A stretch of DNA of 64,000 nt. It comes from Planctomycetaceae bacterium (GTDB taxonomy: Bacteria; Planctomycetota; Planctomycetia; Planctomycetales; Planctomycetaceae). The stretch is taken from positions 1 through 64,000 of the forward strand of contig JANQSH010000093.1 of NCBI GenBank assembly GCA_028284145.1. Direction: 5' to 3'. Below are positions 1-8,930 of the stretch, piece by piece. The first letter of the stretch is position 1. The number at the start of each line of letters is the position of its first letter. Both the position numbers and the translations under genes were made by a program. Under the pieces are notes generated by a model. That model was not told the DNA's origin, did no database searches, and was given only the letters and a program-made list of their open reading frames with translations.

Positions 1-50
1 CGTAAGCCGCCACAGATAAAAGTCCGTCGGATTAAAGAAAGTGAAAGGCT

Positions 51-156
51 ATAGCGTATTACGCTTTCTTGTGGCCGCAAGGAATGTCTTTCGGCCTGCA
101 ATAGCAGACGCCCCCCCACGAGCCGGAGACGTCACACGAAAAAGCCAATTGCTCTA
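51..156 (+). repeat. Dispersed 105-bp TIR element, copy A
   Basis: This is one of six copies in the window of an element of about 102-106 bp. The left end is a near-palindrome (consensus AGAGCGTATTACGCTCT), the middle carries a GGCCTGCAA core and a CCCACGAG block followed by ACGTCACAC, and the right end is close to GTAAACTGCTCTA. Outer ends read TAGAGC and GCTCTA, so the tips are inverted repeats starting with TA. Copy A is diverged at the left tip (TATAGC). Its right tip overlaps the last codon of the neighbouring methyltransferase gene and supplies its TAG stop. Confidence 0.8.
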
Positions 157-1176
157 GGCACACTTCCTGATCGAAGCATGCTTCATTCGTCTGGCGACAA
201 CAAACATATTACCGGACAATCGTGAGTTCTGTATGGCTGTCGTAATGGCATTATCGATGGCAGCCCAATCTGCTTCGGAAGTCGATTTGGCAAGCGTCGT
301 CAGGAATCGATCACCAATACTCTCTGAATCTTCCGGAATCGCTCCCATGACGTCCACGAAGTCGAGGATACCTGGCGTTTCGTAGTGCTCAACCTCGAAG
401 CCTGCCCGATTGAGCAGGTGCTCGACATTGTCGATCGAAAAGTAATTCAGATGTCCGGGCGCTTCAATCAACTCGTGCTCAGGTCCGATGGCCAGGAATT
501 CGATGCCTGCGACATTGGGACAGGTGAAGATAAGACGGCCATTTTCCGCGAGAACGGAATGGGCCTTTGCCAATGCCCGTTCGGGATCGAGCAGGTGTTC
601 GATCACCTCCCACATCACGACCACATTTTGTTCCTGGGGAAGGCCCTGGTGTTGCTCGAAGAATCCCTGATACACTGGAATATCGAATTCCTGTTTCAGG
701 TGATTGACCAATTCGGTGTTGATTTCAACCGCTGCCGGATGCCAGCCTTGTTCCTGCGCCGCTTCGACAAAGATGCCAATTGAACTTCCAATTTCAAGAA
801 TTTTGTCCGATTCATTGACAAATGGTTTCATGCGCAGAACACGTTCTCGCATGATATCTCGTCGTGTATCGAGCGATGGCAGAAGCACCTCGCGGTGGAA
901 ATACTCCATGCTTTCTGAGCCATCGTAGTAGGTTCCCAGCAATTCTTCCGTGGGAACCGGGTTGACATAGAGGCAGTTGCAGTTTTCGCATCGACAAAAG
1001 GTGAAGGCGTCTTTCTCAAAACTTTTCTCACCGACATCCTCACCGCACGCCGGGCAAGGCCGGTGACACTGGTTTTCCTCAAGTTGAAAACGTTCATGAA
1101 AGATCTTCAAGTCATCCTGACGGAGTTGATCATACTTGACAAGGCGTTCACGCGGTCGAATTGGATGATTCAACAT
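154..1176 (-). CDS. Class I SAM-dependent methyltransferase with N-terminal zinc ribbon
   Basis: The 340-residue protein starts with a four-cysteine zinc ribbon (C41, C44, C63, C66), followed by a Rossmann methyltransferase domain. The glycine-rich SAM motif I (ILEIGSSIG) begins near residue 126, and a WEVIEHL segment near 190 is typical of the Methyltransf_23 family. Members of this type methylate sugars or small molecules, often in polysaccharide loci; the substrate here is unknown. It is the last gene of the minus-strand glycan cluster. A GGGAAG stretch lies upstream of the ATG. The stop codon falls inside the tip of repeat copy A, so the original C-terminus may have been altered. Sugar methylation is inferred from the neighbours only. 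Confidence 0.85.
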   Translation of the reverse strand: MLNHPIRPRERLVKYDQLRQDDLKIFHERFQLEENQCHRPCPACGEDVGEKSFEKDAFTFCRCENCNCLYVNPVPTEELLGTYYDGSESMEYFHREVLLPSLDTRRDIMRERVLRMKPFVNESDKILEIGSSIGIFVEAAQEQGWHPAAVEINTELVNHLKQEFDIPVYQGFFEQHQGLPQEQNVVVMWEVIEHLLDPERALAKAHSVLAENGRLIFTCPNVAGIEFLAIGPEHELIEAPGHLNYFSIDNVEHLLNRAGFEVEHYETPGILDFVDVMGAIPEDSESIGDRFLTTLAKSTSEADWAAIDNAITTAIQNSRLSGNMFVVARRMKHASIRKCA

Positions 1177-1244
1177 GGTTCTTCCCTTTCAGCTATTCAG
1201 TGATTTTTTGATTCAGCATCGTTTTGAAAAAATATCCGTTTGAC

Positions 1245-2507
1245 TCAGGCCGATTTCCTGTGTTGTTCCATTGAAAGAATCTGGTCGGCGACTCGTCGGG
1301 CCGCACCACCGGGACGAGGCAGTGCCTGCCGTTTTTCGGAGAGATGCCGGCTGAAACTGTCCGGAGTCAGTAATTTTTGCATCGATTCATGAATCTCCTC
1401 CATTGAATCAATGACCATTGCCCCATCTTCGAATGAGTAATCGACCGTGTGACTGTATTTTGACATTTCAAGAATGAGGACGGGTTTATCCAGGAGAAGA
1501 GCTTCATAACCTACGGTCGAAGTCATCGTGATGACGACGTCCGATGCATCAAGTGCATCTTCAAGAGGCTCCGTTCGATCACTGACCATCGCGTTGCGAG
1601 GCATGATTTCACTGGCAGGATCGGTACTGCTGGGGTGCAGCCGAACCAGTAAATGCCAGTTCTTATGCTGTTCACAGATTTCGGCGAGTCGGTAACGAAT
1701 CCGGCGTGGCAGATCATCATTTCCCGGTTCCGGCTGTTCCGCCCAGAGAAACACGAAATCATCGTCTCCCAGACCTCGACGGTTCCGCAACTGGATGCGA
1801 GAACCATCAGATTCCTCCCGAGCCAAGGTGTCCCAGGCCGGGTTTCCAGTGACAACCACGCTGGACGGGTTTCTCCCGACAGCAATCATCTGTTGTCGTA
1901 CATTTTCACTGCAGACGCAAAGGAGTTCGCCGTGTGTTGGCTCCTTGAGGAATTGCATACCAATATGTGGGAATATGCAGATTACGCAGACCGAAGATTT
2001 TCCCAGATTACGAGCCGCCGTCATCGCAGCACGTTCCATTCGTGGGGAATCGGTAGACACCACGACATCAGGTGAGATTTCCGAGATAATTCGCTCCATG
2101 AACCGGACTGGATGAAGTGCGTTCAATCCCTGTTCCGCATACTGCGATTCAGCGTCGCTTTCTCCGACATCTTCGACAAGTTCGCGATATGATTCGCCCA
2201 GATAGGCAATCGACTCATTGAGTGTCAATCCGGAACCTTCGTTGTGATGGTTCTTCGCCAGCATTCGTCCGAATTGTTGGACATTTGGGTCTTCGAGATT
2301 GACGAATTCGATTGGGCGGCGATGGGGAATTCCTTCACGGTCGCACACCGGCCCGGCGGTCGTCAGGGCCAGAATGATGACCTCGTGCCCTCGAGCCTCA
2401 AGTTCGGCCCGCAGGGGAAGTGTCAATGCGACGTGGGCGCCACCGTAGGTTGTGATGAGAATTCTCTTCGGCAACGCAGGATTCCTCTCCATATGACTGC
2501 TGCACAT
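1245..2507 (-). CDS. GT-B fold glycosyltransferase-like protein
   Basis: A 420-residue protein with two Rossmann-like halves. The N-terminal half begins with a glycine-containing loop (ITTYGGAH, near residue 18). The C-terminal half has the segment SDVVITMTSTVGYEALL around residue 330, which resembles the donor-binding half of UDP-GlcNAc 2-epimerases, CDP-glycerol glycerophosphotransferases and capsule glycosyltransferases. It probably transfers a sugar or polyol phosphate at the cytoplasmic face of the membrane during glycan assembly; donor and acceptor cannot be read from the sequence. It sits between the propeller-like hypothetical gene and the methyltransferase gene, on the same strand and probably in one transcript. 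A second ATG at codon 6 is an alternative start. Confidence 0.7.
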   Translation of the reverse strand: MCSSHMERNPALPKRILITTYGGAHVALTLPLRAELEARGHEVIILALTTAGPVCDREGIPHRRPIEFVNLEDPNVQQFGRMLAKNHHNEGSGLTLNESIAYLGESYRELVEDVGESDAESQYAEQGLNALHPVRFMERIISEISPDVVVSTDSPRMERAAMTAARNLGKSSVCVICIFPHIGMQFLKEPTHGELLCVCSENVRQQMIAVGRNPSSVVVTGNPAWDTLAREESDGSRIQLRNRRGLGDDDFVFLWAEQPEPGNDDLPRRIRYRLAEICEQHKNWHLLVRLHPSSTDPASEIMPRNAMVSDRTEPLEDALDASDVVITMTSTVGYEALLLDKPVLILEMSKYSHTVDYSFEDGAMVIDSMEEIHESMQKLLTPDSFSRHLSEKRQALPRPGGAARRVADQILSMEQHRKSA

Positions 2508-2535
2508 TCTCTGCGAATGGTATTGCGGATGCTCT

Positions 2536-3858
2536 TCAGAACGCTGGCACAGATACGATGTTGCCGGGAACCCAATTCATCACTTCGAGCCGACTTTGAT
2601 CGGCAGAAGCGTGAATGGCGATCGGGTCGAACAGCATTCCGGGACCTCGTCCCAGGTGACACCGTTTTTCGATGAATTGAAACGAACTGTCGAACTTGAA
2701 AATATGCCCTTGCTGTTTATCAATCACAAAGATGTCATCCCTCAATTTCAACAGGTCGTTGGAAAGGAACACTCCTGGAGTTTGACAGGAACGCCATGTC
2801 TGGTCTTCAAGATCCATCACATGGATGCGCGATGCAACCGTCCAATCCATAACGAACAACTGATTGCCAAACCTGCGTACGCGTGACACATTGCGAGTTG
2901 GTGCCATCGATATCAGTTTCCGACTATCAAGGTCGATGACCTGGCCGTGACAATCGATGAAGCAGGGATTGCCCTCAATTGAAAACAACAACAGTGCCGG
3001 TGCGTTGTGGGGAACAAACTCCGCAGCCTTGTCGCGGACAGTGTAAAGACCGTCCGAGTAATACGACCCGATGCTGAAGATTCCGTCATGTAGAAAGTCC
3101 ACCTGCGTCGGCAAACCCAGGTCGAGGCATGTTTCATTCCCGCTCTTACAGATGATCACATTAGGTGTGCGAGAGACAACGAAAATCTCCTGATCGTCTG
3201 ACTGCGCCCAATCCCAGGGACAAGGATAGGGTAATGAGTGTTCTGAACTATCGGTCTCGACGAAATCCAAAGGAACCAGAAGATTTCTCAGAAAGAAGTT
3301 CAGTCGTTGAATCGACATCTTCTTTCGCACGTTCGGAGATTTCCCACTGAGAGCATGCACGTAAAGTGTGCTGAAATGGTCTGCCAGATCGCGAATCTGT
3401 TGCTGCGACAAATCATCCCACCGACCGTTCAACAGAATTTCCGTCAAAACATCGAGCGACTCCTGATCGGTTGTGTCGAAGGTTGATGAAATCAGAACGT
3501 TAAGCAGACGATTCCACTGCTGCCGAATCGATGGCGCGCTCGACACATCCACGTCGGATGGCAGTATGTCGTAGAATGTGATCGGATCGATATCTGTTTC
3601 AGGCGGCAAAGTTTGCAATGATTGGTCCGATCGTTCAATTCGACTGGCTAAAACGCAAGTCGCCTCAGAGAACAGGATGTAAGTGGTTTGTGAATCGAAT
3701 CTTGTGGGGCAAACGCGGCGGGAGTATAGTCCGATTGATTCAAACCCCACAACCCGGATTTCATCGGATTGTGACCTGTTTGTTATGAACGATGGCGCTA
3801 ACCGGCCTTTTAATTTCGACAGATCCCCCACCATCGTGATTGCTGACGGTCTCAACAT
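2536..3858 (-). CDS. Hypothetical protein with beta-propeller-like C-terminal half
   Basis: I do not recognise the family. Of 440 residues, the first 200 are mixed helical with no known motif. From about residue 230 on there are short repeated hydrophobic strands with Asp/Gly turns, and the last 50 residues (HIFKFD, then GRGPGMLFDPIAI) look like the closing blades of a 6-bladed or NHL-type propeller. No signal peptide or membrane segment is obvious. The reading frame overlaps the end of the upstream polymerase-like gene by 98 bp; starting at the Met at residue 9 (position 3834) reduces this to 74 bp, still unusually long. Its place in the cluster suggests a role in glycan synthesis or binding, which is inference. 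Confidence 0.55.
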   Translation of the reverse strand: MLRPSAITMVGDLSKLKGRLAPSFITNRSQSDEIRVVGFESIGLYSRRVCPTRFDSQTTYILFSEATCVLASRIERSDQSLQTLPPETDIDPITFYDILPSDVDVSSAPSIRQQWNRLLNVLISSTFDTTDQESLDVLTEILLNGRWDDLSQQQIRDLADHFSTLYVHALSGKSPNVRKKMSIQRLNFFLRNLLVPLDFVETDSSEHSLPYPCPWDWAQSDDQEIFVVSRTPNVIICKSGNETCLDLGLPTQVDFLHDGIFSIGSYYSDGLYTVRDKAAEFVPHNAPALLLFSIEGNPCFIDCHGQVIDLDSRKLISMAPTRNVSRVRRFGNQLFVMDWTVASRIHVMDLEDQTWRSCQTPGVFLSNDLLKLRDDIFVIDKQQGHIFKFDSSFQFIEKRCHLGRGPGMLFDPIAIHASADQSRLEVMNWVPGNIVSVPAF

Positions 3859-5974
3859 TGTTGATATGGAAGAAAAACACCGACATCTGTAATGAGTAGG
3901 TCAGGTCCCAGTTTGCTGGCATATCCAGACCGGGTACACGCCCGATGGGTGGTTCCTTTGAATAGCCAAAGTGTTTTATCAACTGAGGGTATTCGTGGTC
4001 ATTTCCAGGATTCCAGATAATCTGCCCGAAATGCGGCAGGTTCTGTGGGTCGTCCTTCAGGGTGTTCACCCGATAGTCGGAAACGCACATCAGATCCAAA
4101 GCCAGGCGAGTCGCCCGTGAAAGCGCTGTGGAATTCGTATACACGACACGTTGAACTTCATCCGTCGACAGATCAGTGCCTCTCGCTTGCCAGGCAAACT
4201 CCAGAGCAGGAAACATATAACAACTGCTGGTTACCGCAGCACAGGAAAGACTGCCAATGAAGACAACCAATGCCAGACCAATGGCTGAGTACCTGATCAT
4301 CCTGGGACGAAAAAACACGTCGAAATACCGAAGCATCAACAGGATCAATACTGCCATTGATACTCCTGCCACGTTCGAAACTGTTGTGGAATACTTGTAG
4401 GAAACCGAAGCGGCTACACCAAGTGCGATGAGCGGAATGAAAATGGGAAACCAACTGGGCGATGAGAAATCATTCGACTCCGCTCTTTTTGGTTTCACAT
4501 CGCTTTTGGACAGTGTTAATGAGATTCCCGCCATTAAGACAAATACGGCGATCGTGTCGGCACGCTCGATGCTGAAAAACATGCAGGAGCTGCCAAAGCC
4601 GCAGAGCATCGCGATGCAGGCCGATTTTTCCAGATCATACGCTTGTTTTTTCGGCTTGGCCCGGATGAGTGAAAGAAGCGGGATCGCCAGCCACGCCAGC
4701 CATGCCACTCCAATGACAACTCCACCTCCAAGGAAGATGTCCAGGAACAAACTATGGCTCGATATCACAGTGTCCTCACTGACATTTTGACTCCCGGAAA
4801 ACTGGACACCTCCGGGACCGTATCCGAGAATCGGAAACTCGCTCCATTGTCGGACACCCAGCTTCAGCAACTCCAGGCGACTCGCATTTGACTTGACGAA
4901 TGAATTGTCATTGGTACCTTCGCCCTGGTTAACGCTTGGTTTGACATAGTTGATGCTGGAGGAGAACACTACGATCGCACAAACGGCAAAGGTGAGGTAA
5001 TGGAATTTTCGACGCCAGTGCGGCCACGCCAGAGCCAGGTAGACACCCATTCCGACGGTGACGGAGAGAGCCGTTGCACGCGTACTGTTCAAATACAATG
5101 CCGCCGCGATCAAAAGGGCAATACCGAAGGAACTCCAGCGAATTGCCCTGGCTGGCGATTGAATTGCCAACGCCGCGAACAACGGTATCAAAAGAAAGTG
5201 ATTGACCGCACCATGATAATAGTAATTCCCTCGTACTCGAAGGAAATAAGACTCAAAAGACTGAGGCGAAGAAAGGATATACGAATAGTCCCCGCAGAGA
5301 TGCTGAGTGATGACAATGGCAGCAGCAACACCTCCCGATGCCACGACCGTCCTTAAAACCAATTGAATCTGCCTTCGGGATTCAATTTTCAGAGAAACCA
5401 GGAAACAGATGACCCAACACATCCATACCCTCAACCAGTTGACGTCAAAGTGCAGATTTCGCGGCGAAAACGAAGGCATAATGAGCGTTGCAAAACAACT
5501 GAAAAAACTCCAGATGCCGAACAGAGATGCAATAATAATCGCGGCACGACTCAACTTATTCTGCCATTCTGTGCCACGATTCGTGTTCCAGCATATTACC
5601 GAAAGACATACGACAGCCGTGGTATCCAGTAACGCAATGAGCATCGAATCAAGCATCGGTAGTTGGAGTCCATGAATGTCCCACACCCGATCCAGCAGCC
5701 AATCCGTTCCGGTCGAGAGCAAAGCCGCAATGCGAAACGCCTGGAAGACGGCTATCGATATCAGTACCGTCAGGAGAATACGACCAGTGACCTGGAATAC
5801 ATTCAATAATCTCTGTCGGTAGTGCCAAATCACCAACAGTGCTACGAGTCTGATACCGAATCCCCATAGTGGAAACAGCGGAAATGCGATTGCCAGGGCT
5901 AAAACGGCAACAATCAGAAACAGCATTGACTGAGGTAATTCGCCCCTGTCTCTCTCGATCTGACACTGGTTCAT
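3761..5974 (-). CDS. O-antigen ligase/polymerase family membrane protein (Wzy_C type)
   Basis: A 737-residue inner-membrane protein with about a dozen hydrophobic segments. The Wzy_C signature lies in the middle: a charged periplasmic loop, then FPILGYGPGG and, 20 residues later, SSHSLFLDIFLGGG. Proteins of this family join polysaccharide repeats (Wzy) or attach them to a lipid or protein acceptor (WaaL, PglL). After the canonical domain come further hydrophobic segments and a soluble C-terminal tail of about 180 residues, making it longer than the usual 400-500. It is the larger of two ligase-like proteins in the locus. One may be the polymerase and the other the ligase, but sequence alone does not say which. 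Confidence 0.8.
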   Translation of the reverse strand: MNQCQIERDRGELPQSMLFLIVAVLALAIAFPLFPLWGFGIRLVALLVIWHYRQRLLNVFQVTGRILLTVLISIAVFQAFRIAALLSTGTDWLLDRVWDIHGLQLPMLDSMLIALLDTTAVVCLSVICWNTNRGTEWQNKLSRAAIIIASLFGIWSFFSCFATLIMPSFSPRNLHFDVNWLRVWMCWVICFLVSLKIESRRQIQLVLRTVVASGGVAAAIVITQHLCGDYSYILSSPQSFESYFLRVRGNYYYHGAVNHFLLIPLFAALAIQSPARAIRWSSFGIALLIAAALYLNSTRATALSVTVGMGVYLALAWPHWRRKFHYLTFAVCAIVVFSSSINYVKPSVNQGEGTNDNSFVKSNASRLELLKLGVRQWSEFPILGYGPGGVQFSGSQNVSEDTVISSHSLFLDIFLGGGVVIGVAWLAWLAIPLLSLIRAKPKKQAYDLEKSACIAMLCGFGSSCMFFSIERADTIAVFVLMAGISLTLSKSDVKPKRAESNDFSSPSWFPIFIPLIALGVAASVSYKYSTTVSNVAGVSMAVLILLMLRYFDVFFRPRMIRYSAIGLALVVFIGSLSCAAVTSSCYMFPALEFAWQARGTDLSTDEVQRVVYTNSTALSRATRLALDLMCVSDYRVNTLKDDPQNLPHFGQIIWNPGNDHEYPQLIKHFGYSKEPPIGRVPGLDMPANWDLTYSLQMSVFFFHINNVETVSNHDGGGSVEIKRPVSAIVHNKQVTIR

Positions 5975-6097
5975 CCGAGAATGTCCTCCTTGATCATCTT
6001 CGGTCTCTCGTTGTTACGAACGCGCTATCGTTTTCAGTTCTTCAATGGAATGACCTTCAGAACAAAATGCTCCGGTTCCATTTGCGTCCAATCATCT

Positions 6098-7423
6098 TCA
6101 GAACTTGACCCTTGAAACACGTGTACTTCCGGAAGGGGATGCGGCCCCTGCCACCACGACATCCAGGGCGTTGGCCGGAAGTGTATGATCGTCAAATGTG
6201 TATGTCCAGATTTCGCCCGGCTTGTGAACGTCAAAGTTATCGTGATAGTAGATTCCGTCTCGAGTTTTGATCGCCAGGTAGGGTTGGGGACCAAAGATGG
6301 CGCCCTGAGTGACCTTGACAACAAATCTGGGTGACTCATAGGTTGTCTGCAGTTCCAGATCCTGCTCCAGACGATTTGTTCGACCGTTGGTGACACTGCG
6401 TGCTGCTGCGGTGGCACCAGAAAAACAGATATCGACACCGGGAAATCCGGGATGCACTTCGGCGATCATTTTTCTCACATATTCAACATCGGGTCGGATA
6501 TCACGATAGTCATGATTAGCCACCGCGAAAATTGCACTTCCCTGGTCGTCGGCCTCGCGAAACGCCTGGGCAAGATGTTCATGAGTTGCTGTATTGAATC
6601 GGGTTCCGACATTGAGGCAGCGGAATACCCATCGTCGACACATCCCCGGCGTCTGATAGTCATCGTGTGAAGGCTGGTATCCGCGCCATGTTGCAGGTGC
6701 CCGCCGCCAATCACCAAAACGGCCACCCACAAGATCGGGTTGGCCATCATCACTCCCCTCGTAATACTGATTGGCGTAGTCGAAGGGGATCCACTGTTCG
6801 AGAAAGGCGTGAATGTCCGGCCTTTCGGTGTGAAAACCAGGCCGATTCGTAACCGGAAACCAGTTTTCGTCGATCATACGACGACAGAGAATCTGATTCA
6901 GAACGTCATACGAATTGACATACGACGTGGCGCATTGCAATGGATTGCGGGAGAAGGAAAGTGGATGAAAGTGCCAGTTGATCTCATCGAATTCACAATG
7001 GAATTCCTCCAGGATATCCCGATAGAACCGGAAGACATTCCCATAGCCAGTGTCCTTCCGACGGGGATTGTCCGAATAGCCTGCATGATCCATACAATGC
7101 CAACTGTAAACCCAGCCATTTCCGCGTGAATCCACCATGCGATTTCGAAAATTGTCACATAGTGCGTCGGTCAGCATGTCCCGGATATCCGACCAGGACT
7201 CGTTGTATGCCAGACATTCCGGAGCGACAACTCGGGCAACGTCCTCTTCGCTCCCGTTTAAGTTGATCTGCTTTTTCTGTAGCTTCTCAAGATTCAATGG
7301 TGTCGGCTCGACATCGATTCCGAATATCGATCGAAGGCGCGAAAAAGTATCTCTCAGATCCTCGGTCAGAGGACCCTCCGTGTCGATACAATGAACAATG
7401 TGGAGTCGTGGTGGTGTTGACAT
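6098..7423 (-). CDS. Divergent polysaccharide-deacetylase-like protein
   Basis: A 441-residue soluble protein. It opens with a short strand and HCIDTEGP (D14, E16), resembling the first catalytic motif of NodB-type polysaccharide deacetylases. A WHFHP motif near residue 155 could give two metal-binding histidines, and later motifs (RPGFHTERPD, ANHDYRD) fit a deformed barrel. I infer a carbohydrate de-N-acetylase or a catalytically changed relative. I chose the ATG at 7423. A GTG at 7498 overlaps the upstream stop as GTGA and would add 25 very basic residues, so coupled translation from there is possible. It follows the ptmE-like gene on the same strand. Confidence 0.6.
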   Translation of the reverse strand: MSTPPRLHIVHCIDTEGPLTEDLRDTFSRLRSIFGIDVEPTPLNLEKLQKKQINLNGSEEDVARVVAPECLAYNESWSDIRDMLTDALCDNFRNRMVDSRGNGWVYSWHCMDHAGYSDNPRRKDTGYGNVFRFYRDILEEFHCEFDEINWHFHPLSFSRNPLQCATSYVNSYDVLNQILCRRMIDENWFPVTNRPGFHTERPDIHAFLEQWIPFDYANQYYEGSDDGQPDLVGGRFGDWRRAPATWRGYQPSHDDYQTPGMCRRWVFRCLNVGTRFNTATHEHLAQAFREADDQGSAIFAVANHDYRDIRPDVEYVRKMIAEVHPGFPGVDICFSGATAAARSVTNGRTNRLEQDLELQTTYESPRFVVKVTQGAIFGPQPYLAIKTRDGIYYHDNFDVHKPGEIWTYTFDDHTLPANALDVVVAGAASPSGSTRVSRVKF

Positions 7424-7494
7424 AGTCCATCTGTGATATTTGATCGCGGTCGTTGTCCGGATTCGCAGAAAAACCGACCATCTCCATCGCTGTC

Positions 7495-8571
7495 TCACGC
7501 AGCATGTTTATTCCCGCTGATGATATCCTGTTGAGCCTGTTCGTAATCGGCGGGGCTTCCTATATCGAGCCAGTATTCGTGGATCGGAAAACCGACCACC
7601 GGGCGACCCTGGTTTATCAACTGTTCGATGAGATCAGTCATATCAAACCGTCGGCCATTTGGAATGTACTGAAAACATTCCGGTTCGAGGAAGTAGATCC
7701 CGGCATTGACGAAAAACTCCATGGACGGTTTTTCGACGAGCCGTTGTACTCGAGAACCGTTCGACTCAACGACCCCATAGGGAACTTTGACTTCATAGGC
7801 GCGGACAGCTACCGTTAATGATGCGTTGTTCTCACGATGAAAGTCGGTCAACGACTGGTAATCGATCGATGTGAGAATGTCCCCGTTCAGGACAATGACG
7901 GGATGATCCTGACGCATGAGCAACTGCAGTGCGCCAGCCGTCCCCAATGGCTCCTTCTCTTGAACGTACTGTATCTCCACGCCGAAATCCTGGCCATCCC
8001 GGAAGTGATCGACGATCTTCTCCGGCTTATAGTAGGTGCTGATATTGATCTGTTGGATCCCAACACTCCGCAGTTGGTCAACCACATGTTCCATCAGCGG
8101 GCGTCCACCGACAGGCAGCATTGGTTTCGGGGTTTCGTCGGTTAGTGGACGCAAACGTTTCCCAAATCCCCCTGCCATTATCAATGCCTGAGGTCGTACA
8201 TTCGACGGATGTTCCGGATCGTCCAGGATATGCAGTCCAACCAGCTCATTGCTGTTGTTCAACAACGGAAGCTGTTGAATCTGATGGCGGTGCATCAACT
8301 CGACGAGTTCCTGCCGTGATGATGAGATCGACGCCACGACCGGCGTCTGTGGCGCATCAACACGTTGATACTGAAATTTCTCCAGAGTCATTTCAAAGGA
8401 AATACCTGCCAGCATGGCTCGCCGCACGTCACCGTCGGTGACCGTTCCAACAACATGCCGTTCCTGATCAACGATGATTGCAATGCGACCTTCGGATCTG
8501 TCGATCAAAGTGACAGCATCCTGTAGAGAGTCTGATGGGAAGAGACAGGGAAGTTCTGAATTTGTGACCAT
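7495..8571 (-). CDS. ptmE: CBS-domain nucleotidyltransferase, PtmE-like (GDP-glucosamine-type sugar activation)
   Basis: The 358-residue protein has a tandem CBS pair (about 10-118) and then a sugar-phosphate nucleotidyltransferase domain starting with AGGFGKRLRPLT (133-144), a lysine-bearing PKPMLPVGG loop (149-157) and an LNGD metal motif near 225. This CBS-plus-transferase layout is that of Campylobacter PtmE, the guanylyltransferase that supplies the GDP-amino sugar for legionaminic acid. Here it lies beyond the legionaminic operon, separated from ptmA by an opposite-strand ligase gene. It is first in the downstream minus-strand group. Specificity for GTP and GlcN-1-P is inferred from context; another hexose-1-phosphate is possible. 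Confidence 0.8.
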   Translation of the reverse strand: MVTNSELPCLFPSDSLQDAVTLIDRSEGRIAIIVDQERHVVGTVTDGDVRRAMLAGISFEMTLEKFQYQRVDAPQTPVVASISSSRQELVELMHRHQIQQLPLLNNSNELVGLHILDDPEHPSNVRPQALIMAGGFGKRLRPLTDETPKPMLPVGGRPLMEHVVDQLRSVGIQQINISTYYKPEKIVDHFRDGQDFGVEIQYVQEKEPLGTAGALQLLMRQDHPVIVLNGDILTSIDYQSLTDFHRENNASLTVAVRAYEVKVPYGVVESNGSRVQRLVEKPSMEFFVNAGIYFLEPECFQYIPNGRRFDMTDLIEQLINQGRPVVGFPIHEYWLDIGSPADYEQAQQDIISGNKHAA

Positions 8572-8930
8572 GAACTCAGTGACTCATTTTTTGGCACGAT
8601 TGGCAAAGGTACGCAGAAGCACTGCAAACCATTGCCTTTGAGAAAATTAAAGGAAATCAACACTTGTCGGAAAATTGTCGCGAAAACCGTATTCCAAAAA
8701 CACGAGTCGGGTCAAGACCACTTGAGTTGCCCCACCTGCGGCCCATCCGCAGTTACCGCCATGTCCATCTTGACTTCTGATCGAATCTTCAATAGATAGT
8801 CCCGCGTCCATCAACGTGATCACCTCGACAATTGCCGCTTTACTGACAGGGCGACGAAAAGTCCAAAACGACTTCATGTTTGTCGACGCAATTCCTTCAA
8901 TTTTCACGGGCTGTTCCTGATTTCGGTCGA
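8572..8930. other. Intergenic gap between divergent genes
   Basis: Separates the start of the ptmE-like gene (minus) from the ligase-like gene (plus), so it should hold both promoters. I see no convincing paired -35/-10, no strong hairpin and no reading frame with recognisable protein features. Confidence 0.4.
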
